A stretch of DNA of 20,551 nt from Conchiformibius kuhniae DSM 17694. GTDB lineage: Bacteria > Pseudomonadota > Gammaproteobacteria > Burkholderiales > Neisseriaceae. Position numbers and translations under genes: made by a program. The stretch is taken from the NCBI RefSeq assembly GCF_000428785.1, contig NZ_AUAP01000027.1, forward strand, positions 1 through 20,551, written 5' to 3'. Below are positions 5,666 to 13,232 of this stretch, piece by piece (position 1 is the stretch's first letter; every line of letters begins with the position of its first letter). The notes under the pieces were generated by a model. It ran no database searches. It saw only the letters and a program-made list of their open reading frames with translations, and was not told the DNA's origin.

Positions 5666-6742
5666 TCAATCCCCCATCGCCGCCAACTGTTCCGCCTGAT
5701 GTTCGGCAATCAGCGCGGCGGTAATGTCGTCCAAATCGCCGTCCAAGACAAAATCCAGCTTGTGCAAAGTCAGATTGATGCGGTGGTCGGTAACGCGCCC
5801 CTGCGGGAAATTGTAAGTGCGAATACGCTCGCTGCGGTCGCCGCTACCAATCAGCGATTTGCGTTCCGCCGCTTCTTTGGCTTGGGCTTCGCGTTTTTGC
5901 GCATCGTTCAAACGCGCCGCCAACACTTTCATCGCCTGCGCTTTGTTGGCATGCTGGCTGCGCCCGTCTTGGCACTCCACCACCATGCCGGTGGGCAAGT
6001 GCGTAATGCGCACGGCGGAATCGGTTTTGTTGATGTGCTGCCCGCCCGCACCCGATGCGCGGAAAGTGTCAATCCGCAAATCATTGGGATTTAACTCAAT
6101 TTCGCTCAATTCGTCCGCTTCGGGCATCACCGCCACCGTGCAGGCGGAAGTGTGAATCCGCCCTTGGCTTTCGGTAACCGGCACGCGCTGGACGCGGTGG
6201 CCGCCGCTTTCAAACTTCAAACGCCCGTATGCGCCCGCGCCCGCCAGCCGCACAATCACTTCCTTGTAACCGCCCAAATCGCTTTCGTTGGCAGACACGA
6301 TTTCCACCTGCCAACGCTTGCGCTCGGCGTAGCGGGCATACATGCGCAACAAATCGCCGGCAAACAGGGCGGCTTCGTCCCCGCCCGTACCGGCGCGGAT
6401 TTCGATAAAAATGTTTTTGTCGTCATCGGCATCTTTGGGCAGCAGCAGTTTTTGCAATGCCAGCGACAATTCCGCCATTTGCGCCTGCGCCCGCGCCGCT
6501 TCTTCGGCGGCAAACGCGCGCATTTCCGGGTCGGACGACATTTCCTGCGCGTCCGCCCAATCGCTTTCGGCGGCGCGGTAGGCGCGGTAGGCATCGGCAA
6601 CGGGGGTCAGCTCCGCATGTTCCTGATTGAGCTTGCGGTATTGTTCCATGTCTGCCACCGCTTCGGGCGAGCCGAGCAAGGCGGTAACTTCTTCCAAGCG
6701 TTCCGACAGGCTCTGCAATTTGCTGATTAAAGAAGGTTTCAT
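5666..6742 (-). CDS. prfA: Peptide chain release factor 1
   Basis: RF1 recognises UAA and UAG stop codons and triggers peptidyl-tRNA hydrolysis. The 358-residue protein carries the P-x-T codon-recognition motif as PVT (about 188-190, in RVPVTESQGRIHTS) and the catalytic GGQ (about 233-235, in SGAGGQHINKTDSAVR). Length is normal. Two adjacent ATG codons exist; I prefer the second, giving MKPSLISKL as in other RF1 proteins, because AGGA lies five bases before it. The upstream gene ends 12 bases earlier, and the downstream unknown gene starts one base after the stop. I see no methyltransferase gene prmC next to it, which often accompanies prfA. Confidence 0.97.
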   Translation of the reverse strand: MKPSLISKLQSLSERLEEVTALLGSPEAVADMEQYRKLNQEHAELTPVADAYRAYRAAESDWADAQEMSSDPEMRAFAAEEAARAQAQMAELSLALQKLLLPKDADDDKNIFIEIRAGTGGDEAALFAGDLLRMYARYAERKRWQVEIVSANESDLGGYKEVIVRLAGAGAYGRLKFESGGHRVQRVPVTESQGRIHTSACTVAVMPEADELSEIELNPNDLRIDTFRASGAGGQHINKTDSAVRITHLPTGMVVECQDGRSQHANKAQAMKVLAARLNDAQKREAQAKEAAERKSLIGSGDRSERIRTYNFPQGRVTDHRINLTLHKLDFVLDGDLDDITAALIAEHQAEQLAAMGD

Positions 6743-6757
6743 CATTATCCTAATACC

Positions 6758-7588
6758 TTACTGTTTCCATAAATAACGCAACACGTCCACATCGCCGTTT
6801 GCCAAAACTTCCTGATACATATCGTGCGTCCATTCACAGAAAAAACGCTGCTGCTCGGGCGGAGATTCCGCCGTAATCCCGTCAATCTGCGCCAAAGCCA
6901 ACCATTCGCGCTGCTGCTCGCCGTGATGCTTCAATTCGAGCTTTTCCCAAACGGCAAGGATTTTTTCCGCCACCTGCGCTTCATCAGGCAATTTGCGTTG
7001 CAAATCGTGGTGGCGCAACACGCGCAAATTCGCAAACTGCATGACGGACGCGACTTTCATCACAATTGCCAAGCGTTCTTGTTCCTGCGCGTCTTCCGTT
7101 GCAGATGCAAACATATCGTTGTTATGCAGATAGGCAAAACACATTGACGAATCAGGCTGTTTAAGCAAAAACTTCATGACTTGCAAAAACGAACGGGTAT
7201 AATGTTTCAAGGCATCGTCATCGGCATAGGGCAGCACTTCGTCTATTTTTTCCAGAAATACGGGCTGAACTTCGCTTTGCAACACCCGCATCACGTCTGC
7301 AAGGGAATAATCCGTCTGCTGCGCCGATAATTTGCCCAGTTGTTGATGGATTTTGGTGCGGATTTCGCCGTGCCGTTTCGGGTCGAGCTTTTTTAATTCG
7401 ACCAAGACGGGGTTGTTTGCCAGAGCTTCATCAATTTGGCGGGACAGTGATAATTGGCGAATGCCCTGTTCGGCAGCTTTGGCGCGGGCGGCAGACGGTT
7501 GCTTCCGTCCGATATTTTTTTCTTGTGCCGATAGGGGCGCGGCAAACAACAGCACCGCCGCAATCAGTCCTATTTTGTGCTTCCACAT
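6758..7588 (-). CDS. Exported hypothetical protein (276 aa) upstream of prfA
   Basis: The N-terminus MWKHKIGLIAAVLLFAAPLSAQ is a clear Sec signal peptide, probably cut after SAQ or LSA at about 20-22, so the mature protein should be periplasmic. The remaining about 250 residues are charged and mostly helical: for example ELKKLDPKRHGEIRTKIHQQ and KILAVWEKLELKHHGEQQRE. Two cysteines (in SSMCFAY and FFCEWTHDMYQEV) could form a disulfide. I do not recognise a family. It is the first gene of the minus-strand train. A TATAAT box at 7622-7627 lies about 35 bases before the start. The ribosome site is weak (GCGGCGACACA). Confidence 0.85.
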   Translation of the reverse strand: MWKHKIGLIAAVLLFAAPLSAQEKNIGRKQPSAARAKAAEQGIRQLSLSRQIDEALANNPVLVELKKLDPKRHGEIRTKIHQQLGKLSAQQTDYSLADVMRVLQSEVQPVFLEKIDEVLPYADDDALKHYTRSFLQVMKFLLKQPDSSMCFAYLHNNDMFASATEDAQEQERLAIVMKVASVMQFANLRVLRHHDLQRKLPDEAQVAEKILAVWEKLELKHHGEQQREWLALAQIDGITAESPPEQQRFFCEWTHDMYQEVLANGDVDVLRYLWKQ

Positions 7589-7621
7589 TGTGTCGCCGCA
7601 ATTGTGTTTTGAAAAACAGGC

Positions 7622-7650
7622 ATTATAGCCGAAATCGCTGCCTTTGCGCC
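7622..7650 (-). promoter_or_regulatory. Promoter of the exported protein / prfA gene train
   Basis: A perfect TATAAT on the minus strand at 7622-7627 lies 34 bases upstream of the start at 7588. At 17-base spacing the -35 position (7645-7650) reads GGCGCA, a poor match. It is back to back with the promoter of the aryl polyene operon. Confidence 0.6.
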
Positions 7651-7654
7651 CGCT

Positions 7655-7683
7655 TCGCCATTTGTGCGGCGGTTTGCTATAAT
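7655..7683 (+). promoter_or_regulatory. Promoter of the aryl polyene operon (extended -10)
   Basis: Plus-strand TG-C-TATAAT, a perfect extended -10 (7675-7683). A TCGCCA hexamer (7655-7660, four of six bases) lies 17 bases upstream. The first gene of the operon starts at 7722 behind AAAGG. No clear operator or riboswitch is visible in the 133-bp divergent region. Confidence 0.75.
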
Positions 7684-7721
7684 GCTCGGAAAATGTCCGA
7701 ATCCAGCCAATAAAGGTTTGT

Positions 7722-8447
7722 ATGCTCTGCCGTTTTCAGATTAAAAACTGGGCGGCGGCGTCTGACCGTCCGCATACGCCCGAACAATGGCAGATGTGGG
7801 CGTCAGGCAACGCCGGTGCCGCAGATTTTCCCAAACAGCCGCCCGCAGCCGCATTTTTGCCCGCCATGCAAAGACGGCGCTTGGGTTTGCCCGCCCGTTT
7901 GCTGTTTGAAGCGGCGCACCGCGCCCTCGACGGCGACACCCGCCCCTGCCCCACCGTGTCGGCATCGTATGACGGCGAAATCGCCCGCAGCCTGCAATTG
8001 TGGACGGAATTGTGCCGCGACCACACCGTTTCGCCGACTTCCTTCGGCTTGTCGGTACACAACGCGGTGGTCGGACAATGGTCGCTGTGGCGCGGCGACA
8101 TGAGCGAAAACACCGCGCTGGCGGTGTCGCCGGACGGCTTGGAAACCGCCGTTTTGGAAGCCTGCGCCCTGCTGGCGGACGGCGCGGAGCGCGTCTTGGT
8201 CATCGTTGCCGACGCGCCCGCCGATGCCCCCTTGCACAACACCGTCCGCGCCCCCTTTGCCTACGCGCTCGCCCTGCTGCTCGAACACGGCGACACATGG
8301 CAACTGCAACGCACCGCCCCCGACACCCGCCCCGCCGCCAACGGCTACTGGAGCGCACTTTCATGGATACGGCACCGGCTGCTCGGCACAAGCAGTTGGA
8401 CACACCCCTACGGAACACACGCATGGCACTGGTCGATACACTGCTGA
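7722..8447 (+). CDS. Beta-ketoacyl synthase-like chain length factor (aryl polyene cluster)
   Basis: A 241-residue protein of the small ketosynthase-like family found first in aryl polyene (APE) clusters (Ketoacyl-synt_2-type N-terminal domain). Visible family features are the N-terminal FQIKNWAAA, the LGLPARLLFEAAHRAL helix at about 51-66, and SFGLSVHNAVVGQWSLWRGD at about 107-126. The last shows the His-Asn-Ala...Gly-Gln pattern of these proteins, with no nucleophilic Cys where a ketosynthase would have one. In the characterised Xenorhabdus system the equivalent (ApeC) pairs with a full ketosynthase to set chain length. Its partner ketosynthase is not in this window. Start ATG 7722 has AAAGG upstream. 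The acyltransferase gene starts inside its last codons. Confidence 0.87.
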   Translation: MLCRFQIKNWAAASDRPHTPEQWQMWASGNAGAADFPKQPPAAAFLPAMQRRRLGLPARLLFEAAHRALDGDTRPCPTVSASYDGEIARSLQLWTELCRDHTVSPTSFGLSVHNAVVGQWSLWRGDMSENTALAVSPDGLETAVLEACALLADGAERVLVIVADAPADAPLHNTVRAPFAYALALLLEHGDTWQLQRTAPDTRPAANGYWSALSWIRHRLLGTSSWTHPYGTHAWHWSIHC

Positions 8448-9211
8448 ACAGCCGCATCGGACAAATCTGGCGGCTGCTGGCAACCGCCTTCGGCTTCGTC
8501 CTGTTCGGCGTGTGCGGCGTCCTGTTCAAAATCCTGCTGCTGCCCTACCGGCTGCGCCCCACCGACAACGACCTGCCGCGCCAACTGCGCGCCAGAAGCT
8601 TGGTTACCGGCAGTTGGCGCATCTTTGCCCGCTACCTGACCGCCGCCGGCATCGTCCGCGCCGAATTTGAAGGCTTCGAACGCTTGGGCAAACCGGGGCA
8701 ACTGATACTCGCCAACCACCCCTCCCTGCTTGATGTCGTCTTCCTGCTCGGACGGCTGCCCGAAGCCAACTGCATCGTCAAAGCCGCCCTGCTGCACAAC
8801 CCCGCCATGAACAGCCAAATCCGCGCCTGCGGCTACATTCCCAACAGCGAAGACGAAGCCCTGCTTGCCCACGTCCACCGCATCTTGCAACACGAATCGC
8901 TGCTGGTGTTTCCCGAAGGCACGCGCACCGGCTGGGACGGCGTGGTGCGCTTTCATCGCGGCGCGGTATCGATGGGCTTGCGCAGCGCCCGCACCATCAC
9001 CCCCGTATTCATCAGTATGCACCCGCCCAATTACAAAAAACACCAGCCTTGGTATATCATTCCCAAACGCCGTCCCGCCTACCGCTTTACCGTGGGCGAC
9101 GACATCGACCCCCAACACTGGCTGGCGCAAAAACCGCTTCCGATTGCCGCCCGCCGCCTCAACGACCACCTGCAAACCCTTTTTAACCGAGAAAGCACAC
9201 AAAATGACTGA
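8423..9211 (+). CDS. Lysophospholipid-type acyltransferase (PlsC family, aryl polyene cluster)
   Basis: A 262-residue membrane-bound acyltransferase. A hydrophobic segment spans about 16-41. The catalytic HX4D motif is NHPSLLD (His99, Asp104) and the glycerophosphate-binding motif is FPEGTR at 163-168. In APE clusters such enzymes are thought to esterify the polyene to a lipid anchor. I start at ATG 8423, which overlaps the previous gene by 25 bases, with a weak GGA before it. The in-frame ATG at 8363 is an alternative and would add 20 residues without obvious homology. The end overlaps the first ACP gene by eight bases (ATGACTGA). Confidence 0.88.
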   Translation: MALVDTLLNSRIGQIWRLLATAFGFVLFGVCGVLFKILLLPYRLRPTDNDLPRQLRARSLVTGSWRIFARYLTAAGIVRAEFEGFERLGKPGQLILANHPSLLDVVFLLGRLPEANCIVKAALLHNPAMNSQIRACGYIPNSEDEALLAHVHRILQHESLLVFPEGTRTGWDGVVRFHRGAVSMGLRSARTITPVFISMHPPNYKKHQPWYIIPKRRPAYRFTVGDDIDPQHWLAQKPLPIAARRLNDHLQTLFNRESTQND

Positions 9212-9467
9212 ACTGCAACAAGAAATCAAACAACTGATTATCGACAGCCTGGGCTTGGAAGACACCACCCCCGCCGACATCGACAGCCACGCCCCGCTTT
9301 TCGGCGACGAAGGCTTGGGCTTGGATTCGGTGGACGCGCTCGAGCTGGGCTTGGCGGTACAAAAACACTTCGGGCTGCGCTTGGACGGCGAAAACCAACA
9401 ATTGCGCGAAAGCTTTGCCAACGTTGCCGCCTTGGCGGATTTTGTCGCCGCCCAACAACAATCATAA
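9204..9467 (+). CDS. Acyl carrier protein 1 (aryl polyene cluster)
   Basis: An acidic 87-residue carrier protein. The phosphopantetheine attachment motif is GLDSVDALEL with Ser42, and helices flank it. It begins MTELQQEIKQLIIDSLGLED. APE systems use two ACPs: one is thought to carry the starter aryl acid and the other the growing polyene. The start overlaps the acyltransferase stop by eight bases, implying translational coupling. The second ACP follows after 11 bases. Confidence 0.93.
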   Translation: MTELQQEIKQLIIDSLGLEDTTPADIDSHAPLFGDEGLGLDSVDALELGLAVQKHFGLRLDGENQQLRESFANVAALADFVAAQQQS

Positions 9468-9478
9468 GGAACACCGCC

Positions 9479-9745
9479 ATGACCGAAAACGACATCCGCG
9501 CCGTTTTGTTTGACGCACTGGAAAACCTGTTTGAAATCGACACCGCCAAGCTCACCGGCACCAGCAATCTGTATGAAGATTTGGAAATCGACAGCATCGA
9601 CGCCATCGACTTGATTGACCACATCAAACGGCAAACGGGACACAAGCTGCAAGCGGAAGATTTCCGCAGCGTGCGCACGATAGACGACGTGGTCGCCGCC
9701 GTGTTGAAAAAAGCACAGTCTGCCGAATCCGCCGGCAATCCGTGA
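9479..9745 (+). CDS. Acyl carrier protein 2 (aryl polyene cluster)
   Basis: An 88-residue acidic carrier protein with attachment motif EIDSIDAIDL (Ser39), starting MTENDIRAVLFDALENLFEID. Sequence differs clearly from ACP 1, so this is an old duplication or a separate role rather than a recent copy. The start has AAGGAACACC upstream. Its TGA overlaps the ATG of the next gene by one base (TGATG). Confidence 0.93.
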   Translation: MTENDIRAVLFDALENLFEIDTAKLTGTSNLYEDLEIDSIDAIDLIDHIKRQTGHKLQAEDFRSVRTIDDVVAAVLKKAQSAESAGNP

Positions 9746-10287
9746 TGATGCGGCGCGGCTTGCAGGCATTGCTGTTTGTGCTGAGTGCCGCTTATCCGTT
9801 CGTGTGGCATTTCGGACGCGGACAAGGCTGGTTCGACTGCTTGGCGGCGGGCATGCTGCTGCTGTGGTCGTGCCGCGCCCTGTTCGCCCGCGAGGCTTGG
9901 CAGAAGGCGGCGGCAGCGGCATTGGCGGGGCTGTTTGCCCTGCTGCTGGTGCTGCGGCTGCCGGCGGGCATGTATTGGTATCCCGTAGCGGTGAACGTGC
10001 TGATGCTGGGCATGTTCGGCAGCAGCCTGTTTGCCAAGCAGAGCCTTATCGAACGCATCGCCCGTTTGCAAACACCCGAGCTGCCCGCCCGCGCGGTTGC
10101 CTATACCCGCAAAGTTACCCAAATCTGGTGTGTGTTTTTCATCGCCAACGGCAGCATTGCCGCCGCGCTCGCCGCTTCGGGGCAACACCAATGGTGGGCG
10201 CTCTACACGGGCGTGATTGCCTATGTGCTGATGGGCGTGCTGCTGGGCGGTGAATGGCTGTACCGCAAACGGATTTTGAAAGTGTGA
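9745..10287 (+). CDS. COG4648-type integral membrane protein (aryl polyene cluster)
   Basis: A 180-residue protein with about five or six hydrophobic segments (around 5-22, 33-47, 56-72, 79-97, 125-145, 150-170) and a positively charged tail YRKRILKV. Proteins of this size and topology sit directly after the two ACPs in APE clusters; function is unknown. The start is set at ATG 9745, sharing one base with the ACP 2 stop. A GTG at 9742 and an ATG at 9748 are possible alternatives. The glycosyltransferase follows after seven bases. Confidence 0.8.
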   Translation: MMRRGLQALLFVLSAAYPFVWHFGRGQGWFDCLAAGMLLLWSCRALFAREAWQKAAAAALAGLFALLLVLRLPAGMYWYPVAVNVLMLGMFGSSLFAKQSLIERIARLQTPELPARAVAYTRKVTQIWCVFFIANGSIAAALAASGQHQWWALYTGVIAYVLMGVLLGGEWLYRKRILKV

Positions 10288-10294
10288 ACGGCGT

Positions 10295-11017
10295 ATGTCT
10301 GCAAATACCACCCTTGCCCTGATTCCCCATTACCGCCATTTGACCACGCTGCCGGCGGTGGTGTCTGCCATGCGTGCTTGCGGCCTGCCCGTGCTGGTGG
10401 TTGATGACGGCTCGGGCGCGGATTGTCATGATGCGTTGTCGGCATTGCGCGGCAACGGTACGGAAGTGTTGCTGCTGCCGCAAAACGGCGGCAAAGGTCA
10501 TGCCTTCAAACACGGCACGGCATGGGCGGCGCAACACGGTTTCAGCCATGTGCTGCAAATCGATGCCGATGCCCAACACTGCTTTGAAGACGTGCCCAAG
10601 CTGCTTGCCCAATCCGCCGCCCGCCCCGCCGCTTTGGTGTGCGCCAACCCCGTTTACGGCAGCGATGCGCCCAAAGCACGGCGTTACGGGCGCAAAATCA
10701 CCAATTTTTGGAATTGGCTGCACACCGGTTCGCACGACATCAAAGACGGTTTGTGCGGTTTGCGGATTTACCCCCTGCCTGCCACACAACGCCTGATTGA
10801 CACCGCGCACATCGGCAACGGCATGGATTTTGACAACGAAATCCTGATTCGCCTGTATTGGCACGGCACGCCCCTGTGCTGGGTGGACACGCCCGTGCGC
10901 TATCATCAAAACGGCGTGTCGCACTTTCATGCCCTGCGCGACAACATCGTCATCAGCAAAATGCACGCGCGTTTGTTTTTTGACGGCATGGCGCGGCGTT
11001 TGGGGCGGCGGCGGTGA
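10295..11017 (+). CDS. Family 2 glycosyltransferase (aryl polyene cluster)
   Basis: A 240-residue GT-A fold enzyme without a membrane segment. Motifs are LVVDDGSG (about 35-41, nucleotide-sugar binding), NGGKGHAFKHG (64-74) and the DXD-like IDADAQH (89-95). The FNW/GLCGLRIYP region around 142-165 is also typical of APE-associated GT2 domains. In many APE clusters this domain is fused to an LpxL-like acyltransferase; here the acyltransferase is the next gene, starting with GTG that overlaps this stop (GTGA). It probably adds a sugar or similar group to the polyene lipid. The substrate is not known. Confidence 0.88.
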   Translation: MSANTTLALIPHYRHLTTLPAVVSAMRACGLPVLVVDDGSGADCHDALSALRGNGTEVLLLPQNGGKGHAFKHGTAWAAQHGFSHVLQIDADAQHCFEDVPKLLAQSAARPAALVCANPVYGSDAPKARRYGRKITNFWNWLHTGSHDIKDGLCGLRIYPLPATQRLIDTAHIGNGMDFDNEILIRLYWHGTPLCWVDTPVRYHQNGVSHFHALRDNIVISKMHARLFFDGMARRLGRRR

Positions 11018-11940
11018 ACGCGGCACATTGGGCGGCGCAGCAAGAGCGCGGACACCGCCTGTTTTTGCGTTTGACCGCATGGCTGGTGCGTTACCTGCCT
11101 GTGGCGGCGGTGCGCCTGTGCAGCGCCCTTGTCTGCGCCTATTTTTACGCCACCTCGCCCGCCCAGCGCCGCCACGTCCGCCGTTATCAAACACGTTTGC
11201 GGGCGTGTTTTCCCGATACGCCCCTGCCGCGCCGTTTCGCCGCCTACCGCCAGTTTGCCGCATTCGGCAACGCCCTTGCCGACCGCTTCGCCGTGTGGCA
11301 GCACAAAATCCGTTATGCCGATTTGGTGCTGTCCGACCCCGACAACCTCTACGCCGACATCCGCAACCGCCAAGCACGCGGACAAATTTTACTGTGTTCA
11401 CACTTGGGCAATGTCGAAGTGTGCCGCGCACTGGTCGGACACCACGAAGGCTTCAAACTGAACGTGCTGGTGTACGGACAACACGCACAAATGTTCAATC
11501 AAGCATTGGCACAAGCGGGCGCGGGGCGCATCGGCGTGGTGGACGCGGGCAGCTTGGACACGGCCGCCATGCTCGATTTGGCACGGCGTTTGGACGCGGG
11601 CGAATGGCTCGCCGTGGCTGCCGACCGCGTCCCCGTGCGCGGCAGCAAAAGCGTGCGCGTGCCGTTTCTCGGACGCGAAGCGGCGTTTCCGCAAGGCGCG
11701 TGGCTGCTCGCGCTGCTGCTCAAAGCCCCCACCAACACCGTATTCGTCTTGAAAAAACAAGGGCGTTACCATTTGATGTTGCGCCGTTTTGCCGACACGC
11801 CCGCTTGCGCCCGCCACCGGCGCGGCGAAACGGTGGCACAACTGGCGCAGCGTTACGCCGGCGTTTTGGCGGAACACGCTGCCCAAGCCCCTTTGCAATG
11901 GTTTAATTTTTATGACTTTTGGGAAGAAGACGATGGCTGA
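11014..11940 (+). CDS. LpxL/HtrB-type acyltransferase (aryl polyene cluster)
   Basis: A 308-residue lysophospholipid/lipid A-type acyltransferase. Its GTG start overlaps the glycosyltransferase stop by four bases. An N-terminal hydrophobic segment lies at about 28-45. The catalytic HX4E motif is SHLGNVE with His130 and Glu135. Later conserved blocks are AADRVPVRGS (about 207-216) and PFLGREAAFPQGAW (about 221-234). The two genes together (240 + 308 residues) match the size of the fused GT2-acyltransferase found in other APE clusters. The end overlaps the thioesterase start by eight bases. Likely role is acylation of the lipid anchor (inference). Confidence 0.88.
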   Translation: MNAAHWAAQQERGHRLFLRLTAWLVRYLPVAAVRLCSALVCAYFYATSPAQRRHVRRYQTRLRACFPDTPLPRRFAAYRQFAAFGNALADRFAVWQHKIRYADLVLSDPDNLYADIRNRQARGQILLCSHLGNVEVCRALVGHHEGFKLNVLVYGQHAQMFNQALAQAGAGRIGVVDAGSLDTAAMLDLARRLDAGEWLAVAADRVPVRGSKSVRVPFLGREAAFPQGAWLLALLLKAPTNTVFVLKKQGRYHLMLRRFADTPACARHRRGETVAQLAQRYAGVLAEHAAQAPLQWFNFYDFWEEDDG

Positions 11941-12388
11941 ACACGTTTACCTGCACCACGAAACCGTGCTGACCGTCCCTTTTTTTGACGTTGATGCAAT
12001 GGAAATGGCTTGGCACGGCAACTACGTCAAATATTTTGAAATCGCCCGTTGCGCCCTGCTCGACCACATCAGACACAATTACAACGATATGCGCGAAACG
12101 GGTTATACTTGGCCCATCGTCCGTTTGGAAATCAAATACCTGCGCCCCGCCCGCTTCGGGCAGCAGCTTCGCGTGGCGTGCGCGGTGGCGGAATACGAAA
12201 GCTGTTTGAAAATCCGCTACACGATACGCGATGCGGCAGACGGCACGCTGCTGACACGCGGTTTCACCATGCAGGCAGCAGTGCACACAGCAACGGGCGA
12301 ATTGCAGTTGCAAACGCCCGCCGCGTGGCAACGCGCCGTGCGTGCCTGTGCGGGATTTCGCGGCACCGGCGCGCACGGGCAATCCTAG
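11933..12388 (+). CDS. 4HBT-family acyl thioesterase (aryl polyene cluster)
   Basis: A 151-residue single-hotdog thioesterase of the YbgC/4-hydroxybenzoyl-CoA type. The signature is VPFFDVDAMEMAWHGNYVKYFEIAR at about 15-39, with the Asp19/Asp21 pair, one of which should be catalytic, and the following HGNY. It probably edits or releases acyl chains from an ACP. The start at 11933 overlaps the acyltransferase stop (ATGGCTGA). An earlier in-frame ATG at 11789 would lie deep in the previous gene. A palindromic repeat begins about a dozen bases after the stop, so coupling to the next gene is broken here. Confidence 0.88.
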   Translation: MAEHVYLHHETVLTVPFFDVDAMEMAWHGNYVKYFEIARCALLDHIRHNYNDMRETGYTWPIVRLEIKYLRPARFGQQLRVACAVAEYESCLKIRYTIRDAADGTLLTRGFTMQAAVHTATGELQLQTPAAWQRAVRACAGFRGTGAHGQS

Positions 12389-12400
12389 GTTGTGTTATCA

Positions 12401-12583
12401 ATTGACCGAAAAACCTCCGCACCGTCATTCCCGCGCAGGTGTAGCAGGTGCAGGTTGGGTTGGCGCGAAACGCAAACCCAACAAAATCCATAAATTTTCG
12501 GAAAAATATTGGGTTTTCACTTCGTTTCAACCCAAGCTATGCTTGCTGCGCGGGAATGACGGTACAAAGTTTTACCGGTCAAT
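12401..12583. mobile_element. MITE-like palindromic repeat inside the aryl polyene operon
   Basis: The 235-bp gap between the thioesterase and LolA-like genes is almost filled by a nested palindrome. An 18-bp perfect inverted repeat (12421-12438 with 12546-12563, ACCGTCATTCCCGCGCAG) is extended outwards by an imperfect arm ending in ATTGACCG/CGGTCAAT (12401-12408, 12576-12583). Inside are two more hairpins, GTTGGGTT/AACCCAAC (left) and TTGGGTT/AACCCAA (right). CATTCCCGCGCAG resembles half of the neisserial dRS3 repeat (ATTCCC-N8-GGGAAT). There is no reading frame and I see no clear target duplication. The RNA would fold into a long stem. A weak promoter-like pair, TTTTCA/TATGCT with 18 bases between, lies in the right half. 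Confidence 0.75.
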
Positions 12584-12623
12584 CAATGACACGCCCCAAC
12601 CCCATACAAAGAAAGGAATCATC

Positions 12624-13229
12624 ATGAAAACCAAATTGTTTTTTTCCACGCTGCTGCTGACGGCGGCGGCGGCGGCGGCACAGGCGTTTTCGCCCGCCGA
12701 TTTGCAGGCGCAGTTGCAGAAAAACCAAACCGTTCAGGGGCAGTTCGAGCAATCGCGCTTTATCCGCTCGCTGAACCGCCCGATGCAAACGAGCGGCACG
12801 TTTGTGCTGCAACGCCAAAAAGGGCTGTTGTGGCAGGTGCAAAAGCCGCTTGAAATCAAGCTGCGGGTGCGCGGCGACGGCATCGCGCAGTGGGACGCGA
12901 AAAACCGCCGTTGGCACGGCAACGGCGCGGGACACGCCCAAGCGGCGCAGGTGAAGCTGTTTATGGCGCTGCTGGGCGGCGACACCGCCGCTTTGAACAA
13001 GCAGTTTGATTTGCGCTTGAGCGGCAGTCCGCAAAATTGGTCGCTGAAGCTGCAGCCGAAAACCGCCGTGATGAAGCAGGTGTTTGAAGGCATCGATGTG
13101 GCGGGCAACGGCGCATTGATTCAAAAGGTGGAATTGCGCGAAAAGCAGGGCGAACGCACGGTGATGCGTTTTCTGGCACAACAGGCAAACCGTCCGCTTG
13201 CCGCCGATGCCCGCGCCGCTTTGGAATAA
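12624..13229 (+). CDS. LolA-like periplasmic carrier (aryl polyene cluster)
   Basis: A 201-residue exported protein. The signal peptide MKTKLFFSTLLLTAAAAAAQA is probably cut at A21, followed by a LolA-type fold: VQGQFEQSRFIRSL (about 37-50), GTFVLQRQKGLLWQVQKP (about 57-74) and the late VELREKQGERTVMRF. APE clusters carry such a LolA-like protein; it is presumed to carry the lipid-linked polyene, together with the MMPL exporter, toward the outer membrane. The start at 12624 has AAAGGAATCATC upstream. Five GCG codons in a row lie in the signal peptide. It is separated from the upstream genes by the palindromic repeat, and followed after three bases by the ligase gene. Confidence 0.87.
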   Translation: MKTKLFFSTLLLTAAAAAAQAFSPADLQAQLQKNQTVQGQFEQSRFIRSLNRPMQTSGTFVLQRQKGLLWQVQKPLEIKLRVRGDGIAQWDAKNRRWHGNGAGHAQAAQVKLFMALLGGDTAALNKQFDLRLSGSPQNWSLKLQPKTAVMKQVFEGIDVAGNGALIQKVELREKQGERTVMRFLAQQANRPLAADARAALE

Positions 13230-13232
13230 ATC

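Noticed and set aside
8408..9922. 504-residue open frame on the minus strand across the acyltransferase and ACP genes
   Set aside because: Antisense to clear acyltransferase and ACP genes with intact motifs; low-complexity Gln/Gly/Ala-rich translation without a recognisable domain, as expected in GC-rich DNA.
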